Shown here in pieces: positions 41,667 to 50,568 of a DNA stretch of 64,000 bases. This stretch comes from CBDAQR01 sp965199055. Its GTDB lineage: Bacteria; Pseudomonadota; Gammaproteobacteria; Pseudomonadales; Halieaceae. The translations under genes were made by a program, and so were the position numbers. The DNA lies in assembly GCA_965199055.1 (NCBI GenBank), contig CBDAQR010000003.1:1674001-1738000 (forward strand), written 5' to 3'. The notes under the pieces were generated by a model. That model did no database searches. It saw nothing but the letters and a program-made list of their open reading frames with translations, and was not told where the DNA came from. Positions within the stretch are counted from its first letter, which is position 1, and each line of letters begins with the position of its first letter.

Positions 41667-42335
41667 TTAACAGTCCGCCCTGCGATTGGTTTTATGCCGT
41701 TTGGCACAGCGTTTCTTGCCTTCATCGGCAGCTTCAGAATCTGCTTCCTCTTCGGTAGCGTCGTCCTCCATGGGAGCAGTGCTCTCTACGCCCTCGAGCA
41801 ACTCAACGTCTACCTCGAGGATTCGCGCATCGCCCTCGTACTCCACCTCCACATCGAGTTCGCCGCCGGCGTCAACCGCTTGAATGAGCTCAGTAACGGT
41901 AACGGCAAGCGAGTTCGGCACCGGTATCGACAGGTTGTACTGAGCAATTTTCCAACCATCATCGGTCAACAGCAGCACTCCAGACCCTCTACAGCGGCCG
42001 AGCTTGTCGTTATCCAATAACTCATCGAACCAGGCAGACTGACCGTCGCCACTAACCTCGATGTGCCGCTCCGCCGAGGTATAGGTCCAGCCTCTACCTT
42101 TCGAGAAGTGCTCGCTAACAAAATCGCGAAACTCCTGGCCCTGCCAACGCTCTGTGCCATCGGTGCCTAGAAATACAACATCGTCTGTCATCAAAGCAAA
42201 GTAGCGCGCTTCTGATGCCTCACTGGCGGCGCTATGAAACGCATCAAGTGTCATGCTCACTTGAGATTCCGCGCTACCCCCGTGTGCGTACCAGGACCAG
42301 CACGTAACTAAACAAAGCAATAGAATTTTTTTCAT
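41667..42335 (-). CDS. Exported NTF2/SnoaL-like protein with acidic tail
   Basis: A protein of about 222 residues with a signal peptide (MKKILLLCLVTCWSWYAHGG), an NTF2/SnoaL-type domain (residues about 28-150: LDAFHSAASEASEARYFALM, VVFLGTDGTERWQGQEF, GVLLLTDDGWKIAQYNLSIP) and a low-complexity acidic tail (EDDATEEEADSEAADEGKKR). It is therefore likely periplasmic. ATG 42335 has GAGG just upstream; the frame is open to 42359. It is divergent from the PPOX-Rieske pair and directly upstream of the cupin. Function unknown. Confidence 0.8.
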   Translation of the reverse strand: MKKILLLCLVTCWSWYAHGGSAESQVSMTLDAFHSAASEASEARYFALMTDDVVFLGTDGTERWQGQEFRDFVSEHFSKGRGWTYTSAERHIEVSGDGQSAWFDELLDNDKLGRCRGSGVLLLTDDGWKIAQYNLSIPVPNSLAVTVTELIQAVDAGGELDVEVEYEGDARILEVDVELLEGVESTAPMEDDATEEEADSEAADEGKKRCAKRHKTNRRADC

Positions 42336-42431
42336 TCGGCACCTCACGTCAATATTCACAGTCTAGTGTCAGTTATTGAGTCACCGCAAATTAAGCTATG
42401 CTTGTTGTCGTTAAACAGAGGAGATAAAAAG

Positions 42432-42884
42432 ATGTCAGCCGTAGACGCCGCAGATAAAGATCAATTTTTCGCCGACGTAAATACTGCCTCCGAGAAAGCC
42501 ATTTGGGCTGCTATCGCGACGGTGGATGGTGATCGCCCCAAAGTGCGAATGGTTCACCCCACCTGGGAGGGCGACGTGCTTTGGTTTGCCACATCGGTCG
42601 ACTCGCCGAAAGCGAAACAGCTGCGAGAAAACCCCAACATCGACGTGCAATATCAGGTGGCGTCGCCCGAATTCGTTCACATAATGGTTAGCGGCCGCGT
42701 CGAGTTGCCGGACGACGCCGAGACTAAACAACACGTCTGGGACACCATGGACTACGATCTTGCCGAGTTCTGGCCTGGTGGGGTAACCGACCCCGGATTT
42801 CAACCCGTGAAGATTATTCCCGAGCGGGTGGAACTGTCTGAGATGTTCGGAATGATGAACAAGCGGGTGTGGAAGGCTGGGTGA
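42432..42884 (+). CDS. Pyridoxamine-5'-phosphate-oxidase-family (PPOX) flavin-binding protein
   Basis: A 150-residue split-barrel protein (ASEKAIWAAIATVDGDRPKV, RMVHPTWEGDVLWFATSVDS, PKAKQLRENPNIDVQYQVAS) typical of the general stress-type PPOX family that binds FMN or F420. ATG 42432 follows a good AGGAG. Its stop overlaps the GTG of the Rieske gene in a GTGA, implying coupling; it might supply reducing power or handle the hydroxylated product, but that is inference. Confidence 0.85.
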   Translation: MSAVDAADKDQFFADVNTASEKAIWAAIATVDGDRPKVRMVHPTWEGDVLWFATSVDSPKAKQLRENPNIDVQYQVASPEFVHIMVSGRVELPDDAETKQHVWDTMDYDLAEFWPGGVTDPGFQPVKIIPERVELSEMFGMMNKRVWKAG

Positions 42885-44008
42885 AGCAGGAGCTACGTGT
42901 CTCGATCATTCGGCAAATGCTGGAGCTGATCGATAGCAACAGTCACTACCAGGGAGAAAGCGGCAGCCTTAGAGTCAGTGACTATATTGACCCGAATCAC
43001 CACCGCCGCGAGCTGGATACGCTGTTCACCAGCCAACCCATCCTGGTAGCCCACGCCAGTCAGCTCGCGGAGCCCGGCAGCTTTATAACCCTGGACGTGG
43101 GCGACCGGCCACTGCTTATCAACCGTGACCGAGACGGCACACTGCATGCTTTCCTAAACGTCTGCCGCCACCGCGGCGCCAGACTAGTGCACGCGGAAAG
43201 CGGTTCCGCCCGCGCTTTTCGGTGCCCCTATCACGCGTGGAGCTACATGGACGATGGCAGCTTGAAGTTCGTACCACGCGCCGAATCCTTCCCCGATCTC
43301 GATACCAGCCAGCACGGACTGGTCGAGCTCGATGTCAGCGTTCAGGCCGGCTTCGTCTGGGTTATACCCGGCGGTCGTGAGGTGCCTGCCGGCATACTGG
43401 GTGATATCGAGGAGGAGCTACGCCTGTTCGGGCTCGAGGATCACGTGGTGAGGCAAAGTGAGATTCAGCGCCCCGCCTGCAATTGGAAGCTGGTGGTAGA
43501 CGCCTTTAGCGAGGGATACCACCTACAGAGCCTGCACAAGGATTCCATCTGTCAATTCTTCGAGGGCGACGGCGCTATTTTCGAGAAGTTTGGCAGTCAC
43601 AGCCGCTCTGTCGGCGCGCGCACGGACATCAGCAAGGCCAGGCAATCCGATGAGGCCAATTGGGACTTCCGTGCCTGGACGACGCCATTTTATACCTTGT
43701 TCCCGAACACGGTACTGGTGTTTCACCCCGACTGGATTTCGCGCATCACGGTTTTTCCCGATGGCGTCGATCACTGTCGCGTACACCACGATATGCTAGT
43801 ACCGTATGACGCCGACCTCTCTGCAAGCTATTGGGATAAAACCTTCGCACTGATTAATGATCAAGTGTTTGCGGCGGAAGACATTGCCGCCTGCGAGAGC
43901 ATTCAATCGGCGGCGCGCTCAGGTGCGGATCAGGAGTGGCTCACCGGCGGATTGGAGACGCCAGTGCTCTGGTTTCATGAGGCCTGCGCACAAGCCATGA
44001 GAGAGTAG
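42881..44008 (+). CDS. Rieske [2Fe-2S] ring-hydroxylating oxygenase, alpha subunit
   Basis: An oxygenase of about 375 residues with the Rieske ligands CRHRGARLVH and CPYHAWSYMD near residues 95 and 115, and the mononuclear iron facial triad in FSEGYHLQSLH near residue 210 plus a later Asp (AAEDIAAC). It should hydroxylate or demethylate a substrate with an unlinked reductase. GTG 42881 is chosen because it overlaps the PPOX stop in GTGA and has GGAAGG just before it; GTG 42869 is also in frame. No ferredoxin or reductase gene is adjacent. Substrate unknown; quaternary-amine Rieske monooxygenases have the same layout, which would suit the neighbourhood. Confidence 0.9.
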   Translation: MKQELRVSIIRQMLELIDSNSHYQGESGSLRVSDYIDPNHHRRELDTLFTSQPILVAHASQLAEPGSFITLDVGDRPLLINRDRDGTLHAFLNVCRHRGARLVHAESGSARAFRCPYHAWSYMDDGSLKFVPRAESFPDLDTSQHGLVELDVSVQAGFVWVIPGGREVPAGILGDIEEELRLFGLEDHVVRQSEIQRPACNWKLVVDAFSEGYHLQSLHKDSICQFFEGDGAIFEKFGSHSRSVGARTDISKARQSDEANWDFRAWTTPFYTLFPNTVLVFHPDWISRITVFPDGVDHCRVHHDMLVPYDADLSASYWDKTFALINDQVFAAEDIAACESIQSAARSGADQEWLTGGLETPVLWFHEACAQAMRE

Positions 44009-45244
44009 TTAAGCGAGCACCGATTTCGAATCCGCACGCAGAGGCTCACGGTCAATCGCCAGGAACTGCCAGGGAATGTCGGTATCAAATTCCGCCCCCT
44101 CGCCCGTGATAGCACGAGCAATCGCACTACCGATCGCCGGCCCAAGCTTGAATCCGTGGCCGCTAAAGCCATTGGCTACCCAGAATCCCTCAATCGCCGT
44201 TGGCCCCAAAATGGGGTGAACATCATCGCGGTTAACGGTGTAAAGGCCGCAGTAACCTCGCACCTTGCCGCGATAAGGTAGTGCCGGAAAGCGATGGTGC
44301 AGCGCGTGCAATACCCGCTGCAGAAATACATCGTCGGCCTCGCGGCTGAGTGTATCTGGGTCTTCTATTGCTTCGCGCTCTTCCTCCTCCAGCACGGATC
44401 CGACAACGAGTTGCTGACCCCGGTTCTGGGTTCGGAAGTAAATTCCCCCCGCCATATCTACAGTCACGGGAATGTGACCGGATAGCTGCTCCGGTCGGTC
44501 GAGATACAGCACCTGAATACGGGTCGGAACAAGATCCCAGGGTTGCTTCAGCCCCGCCTCAGCATAGAGCTCCCGACACCAGGGGCCGGCGGCATTGAGC
44601 AGCAAGGGTGTCGAGATTTGCTCGCCACTCGCCAAGCGCAGACCTTCCACCCTGCCTGAGTTGATCTGCACCTCTTCAACCCGGCTGGCAAATCGAACCT
44701 CTACACCCGCCGCCACGCATGCCTCACGCAAATCCTCCAGCGTATCCACCGGATCCATATAGCCGCCATCTGTTTCCAACAGGTGCAGGCCGCCACCGCG
44801 GCAGCTGTGCGGCTCACCTGTCACGAAATCAGGCGAAAGAGTACAGTTGTTCATTGAGGGGTAGCGCTGCGCGAGATCGGAATCATCCAGAATTTCAGAC
44901 GCAATTTCGAGGCCGCGCATGCGCTGCACTTCCTGCGGCGCCCATTCGCGATCCTGCACCATCCATAATACGCCGTGGGAATGAAACTTCGCCCTCGGCT
45001 TGTCTAGCCGGGTGAAGTCCTGCCAGTTCCGGTAGGCATAGATACCATCCCGCGCCAGGGTAACGACTTCGTCGCGGCTGTAACGACAGCGACACACCGC
45101 GGAAGACGCCCCCGTAGAGCCCTCCCCCAATCCCACGCCCTTCTCCAGTACCAGGACGCGCAGCTTAGAGCGTCTCGACAACTGCAGAGCGCAGGACAAT
45201 CCAATAATGCCTGCGCCGACTATAGTTACATCAAAGAAAGACAT
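44009..45244 (-). CDS. DAO-family FAD oxidoreductase (sarcosine-oxidase-like)
   Basis: A 411-residue flavoprotein starting MSFFDVTIVGAGIIGLSCAL, with EKGVGLGEGSTGASSAVCRC, LLNAAGPWCRELYAEAGLKQ, and the C-terminal VANGFSGHGFKLGPAIG typical of sarcosine, dimethylglycine and D-amino-acid oxidases. It should oxidise a secondary or tertiary amine or an amino acid. The frame is open upstream to 45727, but that region is the antisense of the WS/DGAT gene, so ATG 45244 is correct. It converges directly on the Rieske gene (stops adjacent), and no heterotetrameric sarcosine oxidase partners are present. Confidence 0.88.
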   Translation of the reverse strand: MSFFDVTIVGAGIIGLSCALQLSRRSKLRVLVLEKGVGLGEGSTGASSAVCRCRYSRDEVVTLARDGIYAYRNWQDFTRLDKPRAKFHSHGVLWMVQDREWAPQEVQRMRGLEIASEILDDSDLAQRYPSMNNCTLSPDFVTGEPHSCRGGGLHLLETDGGYMDPVDTLEDLREACVAAGVEVRFASRVEEVQINSGRVEGLRLASGEQISTPLLLNAAGPWCRELYAEAGLKQPWDLVPTRIQVLYLDRPEQLSGHIPVTVDMAGGIYFRTQNRGQQLVVGSVLEEEEREAIEDPDTLSREADDVFLQRVLHALHHRFPALPYRGKVRGYCGLYTVNRDDVHPILGPTAIEGFWVANGFSGHGFKLGPAIGSAIARAITGEGAEFDTDIPWQFLAIDREPLRADSKSVLA

Positions 45245-45286
45245 CGTTAGCGTACAATCCGGATCACGATAGCGGGAGTGTAAACC

Positions 45287-46744
45287 ATGCAACAACTCAG
45301 TCCACAAGATGCGCAGTTTCTCTATGCCGAGTCGGAGCACAATCTGACTCATGTCACCAGCGTGTCTTTGTTCGACCCCAGCACCGTGCCCGGCAAAAAG
45401 ACGGTGCGTTTCAAAGACATCATCGCGCACGTGGAAGAGCGTATGCATGTGGCCCCCATGCTGAGACAGAAATTGGTTCGGGTGCCGCTGGAACTGGACT
45501 ACCCCTACTGGGTGGAAGATGAGTATTTCGACCTGGAGTATCACATGCGGCACGGTCGCCTCCCGGCACCCGGCGACTGGCGCCAGTTCTGCATTCATAT
45601 GGCCCGCTATCACTCGCGTCCGCTGGACATGAACAAGCCCCTTTGGGAAATGTTTGTGATTGAAGGGCTCGACAATGTCGACGGCCTGCCCAAAGGTAGC
45701 TACGCCATCGCCACCAAGATTCACCACGCGGCAGTGGATGGCGCCTCACTGATGCGCTTTTTCTCCGCCATGATGGACATCGATAATAAGGGCACAGCCG
45801 CCGTTCCTCTGGAAGCCGTTGAGCCCGAGCCCGCACCCGAGCCCAGCCTTAGGGAGATGGCGCGTCGCGCCGCCGCCAATAACCTTCGTTCGCCTGTGCG
45901 TGTGGCGGACGCGATTCTTAAATCGAGCCCCGCTCTCTACAAAGCGGCCCAGCGAGCTCTGGCGGGGAGGGACGAGAAGCGTGCGGGCGTACCCGATACG
46001 CGATTTAACGGTGTGATCTCACCCCATAAAATGTTCGATGCACTGGAATTCGACCTGGCGGATATTAAACAGGTTCGAAGCCTGGTACCGGGCTGCACGG
46101 TGAACGATGTGGTGCTCGCCATCATCAGCGGCGCCCTGCGCAAATATCTGGATCACCACGGCGAGTTACCCGATGACCCCTTGGTCGCCTGGTGCCCGAT
46201 TAATGCCAGGCCCGGTGGCGCTGCCGATACCGACGCACCCGGCAATAACATCTCTGCGATGACCACCGCGATTCACACCAACATCGCAGACCCGACCGAG
46301 CGATTGCGAATGATTTTCGAATCGACTCAAGATAGTAAGGAAGCAAAGTCGGGGCTGTCTGCCAGACTGATGACTGACATTACCCGGCACGTGCCCGCCG
46401 CAACCCAGGTAATGGCCGCGAAACTACTCGTACATTCAGGTTCCGCGGCGCGCACCTGTAATCTGTTTGTCTCCAATGTTCCCGGACCCCAGGTGCAGAT
46501 GTATATGAATGGTGCACGTCAGGCAGGGAGTTTTGGCCTGGCACCGCTGGGGCCCAATATGGGCCTGTTCATCGCCACTCCCAGCTACAACGGCAAGATG
46601 TCGTTCAACGTGATCTCAACGCGCGAGATCTTGCCGGACAACGAATTTTTCATGGAGTGTCTGCGGGAATCGCTAGCTGAACTGCAGGCCGCGCTCAAGC
46701 CAAAACCCAAGCGAAAAGCAAAACCGCGTAAGAAAAGCCGCTAG
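45287..46744 (+). CDS. Wax ester synthase/diacylglycerol acyltransferase (WS/DGAT)
   Basis: A 485-residue acyltransferase with the catalytic HHxxxDG motif (TKIHHAAVDGASLMRFF, near residue 145), the N-terminal SPQDAQFLYAESEHNLTHV and the C-terminal NLFVSNVPGPQVQMYMNGA then GLAPLGPNMGLFI. It joins acyl-CoA to fatty alcohols or diacylglycerol to make storage wax esters or triacylglycerol, on the membrane. A basic tail (KPKPKRKAKPRKKSR) is present. GGGAG precedes the ATG. It is divergent from the DAO gene and overlaps the end of the crotonase gene. Confidence 0.93.
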   Translation: MQQLSPQDAQFLYAESEHNLTHVTSVSLFDPSTVPGKKTVRFKDIIAHVEERMHVAPMLRQKLVRVPLELDYPYWVEDEYFDLEYHMRHGRLPAPGDWRQFCIHMARYHSRPLDMNKPLWEMFVIEGLDNVDGLPKGSYAIATKIHHAAVDGASLMRFFSAMMDIDNKGTAAVPLEAVEPEPAPEPSLREMARRAAANNLRSPVRVADAILKSSPALYKAAQRALAGRDEKRAGVPDTRFNGVISPHKMFDALEFDLADIKQVRSLVPGCTVNDVVLAIISGALRKYLDHHGELPDDPLVAWCPINARPGGAADTDAPGNNISAMTTAIHTNIADPTERLRMIFESTQDSKEAKSGLSARLMTDITRHVPAATQVMAAKLLVHSGSAARTCNLFVSNVPGPQVQMYMNGARQAGSFGLAPLGPNMGLFIATPSYNGKMSFNVISTREILPDNEFFMECLRESLAELQAALKPKPKRKAKPRKKSR

Positions 46745-47445
46745 TCGTTAGCGATAGGCGAACCGCTGGCGAAGTCTTTGCTGAAGCCTTCCTCGAAGGC
46801 GACCATTAGCGGCTCGCGTACTCGCGCTTTGGTGTTCTTGTGGGCGTTCATATCGATGCCCGACAGCATTGTTGCCAGGCCCGTCGCAGTCGCCATCAAC
46901 TGATCTTCATCGACGGACTGATCCAAATAGCCCGCCTCGACGGCGCCATCGGCATCGTAAACCTGCGCCAGACCGACCGCGCGGTCCAAGAACCCTGGCG
47001 CAAGGCGAAAGCGTGCGATCTCCACGCCGAACCACGGCAGCGTCATGCCGATGGCGACCTCATTGAGACCAATTTTGTAATTGCCTTTAATGCCCACACG
47101 ATAGTCGGCAGACATACAGAGAATGGCCCCCATGGCTAGCGCATGGCCGCTGACCGCCAGCACAATTGGCGTTGGGAATTGCAGTAGGCGTCGGGACAGT
47201 TCGGCACCTGTGCGCACCAAACGGGTCATATCGGCTGGATCGCCGCCCATAACCGATAGATCAAAGCCCGCCGAAAACTTTCCAGGCCGACCCGTTATGA
47301 GCACAACTTTGCCCGCCTGCTCGGCCTTATCTAACGCAGCGTTAATGGCTTCGAACATATCGAAGCCCAATGCATTCGCCTTGCCGTCGTCCATATGGAG
47401 TAGGCAATAGCTCTCTTCTTCGCTGAATGTGACCAGTTCACTCAT
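46741..47445 (-). CDS. Enoyl-CoA hydratase/isomerase (crotonase) family protein
   Basis: A 234-residue crotonase-fold protein, slightly short for the family. The oxyanion-hole segments are KFSAGFDLSVMGGDP and VSGHALAMGAILCMSADYRV, and NEVAIGMTLPW carries the Glu of the second catalytic position. The first catalytic Glu of true hydratases is missing (AMGAIL), so isomerase or thioesterase-like chemistry is as likely as hydration. It sits after the isomerase-like pair in the same direction (20-base gap), converging on WS/DGAT. Confidence 0.87.
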   Translation of the reverse strand: MSELVTFSEEESYCLLHMDDGKANALGFDMFEAINAALDKAEQAGKVVLITGRPGKFSAGFDLSVMGGDPADMTRLVRTGAELSRRLLQFPTPIVLAVSGHALAMGAILCMSADYRVGIKGNYKIGLNEVAIGMTLPWFGVEIARFRLAPGFLDRAVGLAQVYDADGAVEAGYLDQSVDEDQLMATATGLATMLSGIDMNAHKNTKARVREPLMVAFEEGFSKDFASGSPIAND

Positions 47446-47465
47446 TTCTCATTCCTTTTGTACTC

Positions 47466-48038
47466 TCAGTGCAGTAGTGATTCTATCCAGGGCAGCTGTT
47501 CCCGACCCAAAAACATCTCGCCTTTGACAAGGTAAAGAGGCGTATCGAAGATACCATTCTCCTCGGCTATAGCCTGGGCCCTGGCGAGTTCGGCTCGCAC
47601 CGATGCCTCATCAAACTGCTGCGCATTATAACCAGCGTCGCTGAGCAGTTCTCGCACAACGCTGGCATCATCAAGGTCTCTGCCATCCCGCCAATAGGCA
47701 AGAAAGGCCGCTTCTATGTATTTCTTTGGGTCAGGCCTGATCGACAGCAAGGCCGCCAACGCACAATCGCTGACGCCGGGCTCGGCAGGAAAAGTCATTG
47801 GAATCCCCTGGACAGCCGCGTAGCGCAGGCAGGTGGCGTGGCGCTGCTGCTGCCGCACTCTCACGTGGGTTTCGCCTCGGGTTTCGTCGTCTCTTTCAGA
47901 CTCGATGCGCGGCTGGCGCGTGATATAGGGCCGCCACTCGATTGCCACGCCGCGTTGCTCAGCCAGCGCGAGCGTGGGCCCAAGCGCCAGGTAGGCTTGC
48001 GGTGATTTGAAGTCCGTGTAGATAACGATACTACTCAT
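47466..48038 (-). CDS. DsbA/GST-kappa-like isomerase (HCCA isomerase family)
   Basis: A 190-residue thioredoxin-fold protein of the 2-hydroxychromene-2-carboxylate isomerase/kappa-GST family. The active-site region reads TDFKSPQAYLALGPTLAL, with serine rather than CxxC as expected for this branch. The middle has a helical insert (residues 50-140), and it ends NGIFDTPLYLVKGEMFLGRE. It likely uses glutathione to isomerise a ring-derived compound. It overlaps its paralogue by 4 bases, so both are co-translated. Confidence 0.85.
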   Translation of the reverse strand: MSSIVIYTDFKSPQAYLALGPTLALAEQRGVAIEWRPYITRQPRIESERDDETRGETHVRVRQQQRHATCLRYAAVQGIPMTFPAEPGVSDCALAALLSIRPDPKKYIEAAFLAYWRDGRDLDDASVVRELLSDAGYNAQQFDEASVRAELARAQAIAEENGIFDTPLYLVKGEMFLGREQLPWIESLLH

Positions 48039-48703
48039 AGCGTGTAAGCCACATCGGGCGCCGCGCCCTGACAGCCGCGCAAATGCCAGCCAATATAGGG
48101 CAGGTGTTCGCGGCCAAAGAGTATCTCGCCATCAAACACGTAGGTGGGTACGCCATAGATCCCGGCTGGGTGCAGTTGTGCCTGCAGAGTATCGTGCAAG
48201 TCACGCCCCTCCCCGGCTTGATACGCCTCGAAACCTTCAGCATCGAGGCCAGCCTCCTGGATGCAGGCCGCGACAACGGACGCATCTTCTATATCGAGTT
48301 CGCGGCGCCAGAAGCGCGGGTACACCGCTTCAAAATAGTCAGCCAGGCGATCGCGATTATGTTGCACGGCCCAGAGAATGCCAATATTGGCGATAGAGGA
48401 ATCCCAGATTTTCTCCGTGCCCTTCAACACGTAGCCCTGACGCTCGGCATAACGCCGCGCATCACGATAGGCATACTTCACCGCTCGCCAACTGGCCGGG
48501 GTTCGATTGCTCTCAACGACCTTACCCTGGCTCTTCTTCGCCGATCCCAGATAGCTGGGTATATCCAGGGTCAGGGGCCGCCAGTCGAAAGCAACCCCCA
48601 GTTCTGCCTCCAGAGCTAGCGTGGGCTTGATCGCGACAAAGGCGTAGGGACTCTTAATGTCCACGTACACAATGAGGGGAGCATCGCTTTGCAGCGCCTG
48701 CAT
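48035..48703 (-). CDS. DsbA/GST-kappa-like isomerase (HCCA isomerase family), paralogue
   Basis: A 222-residue paralogue of the gene at 47466, with VDIKSPYAFVAIKPTLALEA at the active site, then RDARRYAERQGYVLKG, and IYGVPTYVFDGEILFGREHL near the C-terminus. The two share layout but differ enough for a heterodimer or different substrates. It is 11 bases downstream of the quinohemoprotein gene, so these genes belong to one minus-strand operon. Confidence 0.86.
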   Translation of the reverse strand: MQALQSDAPLIVYVDIKSPYAFVAIKPTLALEAELGVAFDWRPLTLDIPSYLGSAKKSQGKVVESNRTPASWRAVKYAYRDARRYAERQGYVLKGTEKIWDSSIANIGILWAVQHNRDRLADYFEAVYPRFWRRELDIEDASVVAACIQEAGLDAEGFEAYQAGEGRDLHDTLQAQLHPAGIYGVPTYVFDGEILFGREHLPYIGWHLRGCQGAAPDVAYTL

Positions 48704-48714
48704 GATGTTACCTG

Positions 48715-50568
48715 CTATTCAGCCTCGTTAGCCGGACCATAGGCTAGCAGCACGTTGCCCGGCATGTGGAAGTATATGCCGTAACCAGAGCTAAGGAACA
48801 TCATGCCGTTTTTGAATACGGGGCCAGCACCGCCGCCGAAGGAACCGCCCTTGGCGGTCAAACCATCAAGCGATTCAAAAGACTGCGCGGTATTTAGATC
48901 CACAAGAATTTTACCCGTGGCCTTGTCGTACACACGCAGATGTCCGTCCATTGCTCCGGCGACCAGACCCCCAGGTATCGCCGTCGCCGCAGCGGATAAA
49001 CCCGGTTGGCAAAACTCTCGGCCTTCACAAACATCTACTGCGGGCACGAACCATAGGGTTTCACCCGTCTCCAGATCGATGGCATACATCCCAGGCTTGG
49101 GCGTACCAGGCCAGCGCGGCCCGCCGTCAAAATCCGACATAGGCACATAGAGCACATCCCCATCGACAGCCATACCGAAATGAACTCCGCCCTGAATACC
49201 GCCGCGGCCCAGCTTGCGATGCCAAACTCGCTGCCCACCCTTATCCGGATCCAGTGCATAAACATCACCGGATTTCTGCCCGGCGATAATCAGCTCACGC
49301 CCCGAACTGGTAGGCGCGAGTATGGTGGCGGCACCAAAATCGTAATCCGGTCCGTTTTCGGGCGGACAGTTGATTTTTGCTTCAGTCTCACAACCCATGT
49401 TCCAAGCGTCACCCGCGGTCTTCTGCTGTGACCAGACGATGCGCCCGTCATCCAGGCTGAGTGCAAGGATGGCATCGCTGGTGTCATTGGAAGGTGAGGA
49501 GTAGTTCGTGCCAGTACCCAAATAAAGCACATTGCGCTTGGCATCAATTACCGGCGTATTCCAGACCGGCGCACCAGAGGGTGCTATTTGCGGGGTGCCC
49601 ACCGCATTCTTGCCCACTTCACGGGGTTCTTCAGCGATGGTGTAACCGGTCCAGAGACGCTCGCCCGTGGTCGCGTTGTAAGCAACCACACCCCCCCGAA
49701 AGGTACAGCAGGCATAGGTCGGATCGGCCGCAGCGGTGACCTCCAGCGCGGACATTGGCACATATAGTACGCCGTCATGGAGTGCCGGTGCCGCGGTCAG
49801 CGTAAGACTCGGGTGTTCGTCAGCGCGATCGCGCCAAACCAGTTCACCACTGAGCGCATCCAGTGCATAAACATTGCCAACCAGATCGCCGAAGAAAATC
49901 AGTGGTGACTGCTCTTGGGTAAGACTGCGCCAGTTCTGCACCACAATCCCCGTTCTCACCTCGGCAACCGTAGTGAACGACCAGTGGATGCAACCGGAGC
50001 GCTGATCAAGTGCGTAGACGGTACCATTTTGACTACCCACGAACAGCGCGCCGCCCGCGGTGGCGGGCTGAGAGCGTACCCGCGTTGCCTCGGGGAACGC
50101 AAAGGTCCACTTCAACTCCATCTGCGCGATATCACTCGCCTGCACCCCTGCCGTCTCCAATGATTGGAACCGGCGATTGTGCAGATCCATACCCCAGCCA
50201 GCTTGATCAGGCAGGGCCGAACGGTCAAACCAGTTTCCGCCCATATCGCACGAGGGCGCCGGTGCTACAGACTGCGCGTCCGCCAGAGAAATGCCGGTGA
50301 GATGCTCCGCGACCGCACGCTTCTCAGAGGCAGACAGACTCGCGGCTTGTTCGCGCATGACACCTTGATCCAGAGCGCGGTAAATCGAGCCAGGCGACAT
50401 GATTTGTAAAAGACTCAGCGGTGGCGCTTTCGCTACTTTGCCACCATGACAGAGCGCGCAGTGCGATTCATATAGCTGCGCGCCACTGACAGCGTCCTCT
50501 GTCTTCGCGGCGGCCGTCGAAGAAATCAGTGCGATAACAAAGAAAAGACTGCTCGCTCGAAACATCAC
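48715..50568 (-). CDS. PQQ-dependent quinohemoprotein dehydrogenase (cytochrome c fusion)
   Basis: A 617-residue exported enzyme. After a signal peptide (MFRASSLFFVIALISSTAAA), residues 28-95 form a cytochrome c domain with CALCHGG, and residues about 110-617 form a PQQ-type beta-propeller with repeated motifs such as GGALFVGSQNGTVYALD and VYALDALSGELVW. Vicinal cysteines (YACCTFRG) may form the disulfide ring seen in quinoprotein dehydrogenases. The cytochrome-first layout is like polyvinyl-alcohol dehydrogenase. It oxidises an alcohol in the periplasm and passes electrons to the respiratory chain. It overlaps the GST gene by 4 bases. Confidence 0.9.
   Translation of the reverse strand: MMFRASSLFFVIALISSTAAAKTEDAVSGAQLYESHCALCHGGKVAKAPPLSLLQIMSPGSIYRALDQGVMREQAASLSASEKRAVAEHLTGISLADAQSVAPAPSCDMGGNWFDRSALPDQAGWGMDLHNRRFQSLETAGVQASDIAQMELKWTFAFPEATRVRSQPATAGGALFVGSQNGTVYALDQRSGCIHWSFTTVAEVRTGIVVQNWRSLTQEQSPLIFFGDLVGNVYALDALSGELVWRDRADEHPSLTLTAAPALHDGVLYVPMSALEVTAAADPTYACCTFRGGVVAYNATTGERLWTGYTIAEEPREVGKNAVGTPQIAPSGAPVWNTPVIDAKRNVLYLGTGTNYSSPSNDTSDAILALSLDDGRIVWSQQKTAGDAWNMGCETEAKINCPPENGPDYDFGAATILAPTSSGRELIIAGQKSGDVYALDPDKGGQRVWHRKLGRGGIQGGVHFGMAVDGDVLYVPMSDFDGGPRWPGTPKPGMYAIDLETGETLWFVPAVDVCEGREFCQPGLSAAATAIPGGLVAGAMDGHLRVYDKATGKILVDLNTAQSFESLDGLTAKGGSFGGGAGPVFKNGMMFLSSGYGIYFHMPGNVLLAYGPANEAE

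Noticed and set aside
45245..45727. N-terminal extension of the DAO flavoprotein
   Set aside because: The extra 161 residues are antisense to the WS/DGAT gene; the FAD motif expected at the N-terminus starts at 45244.
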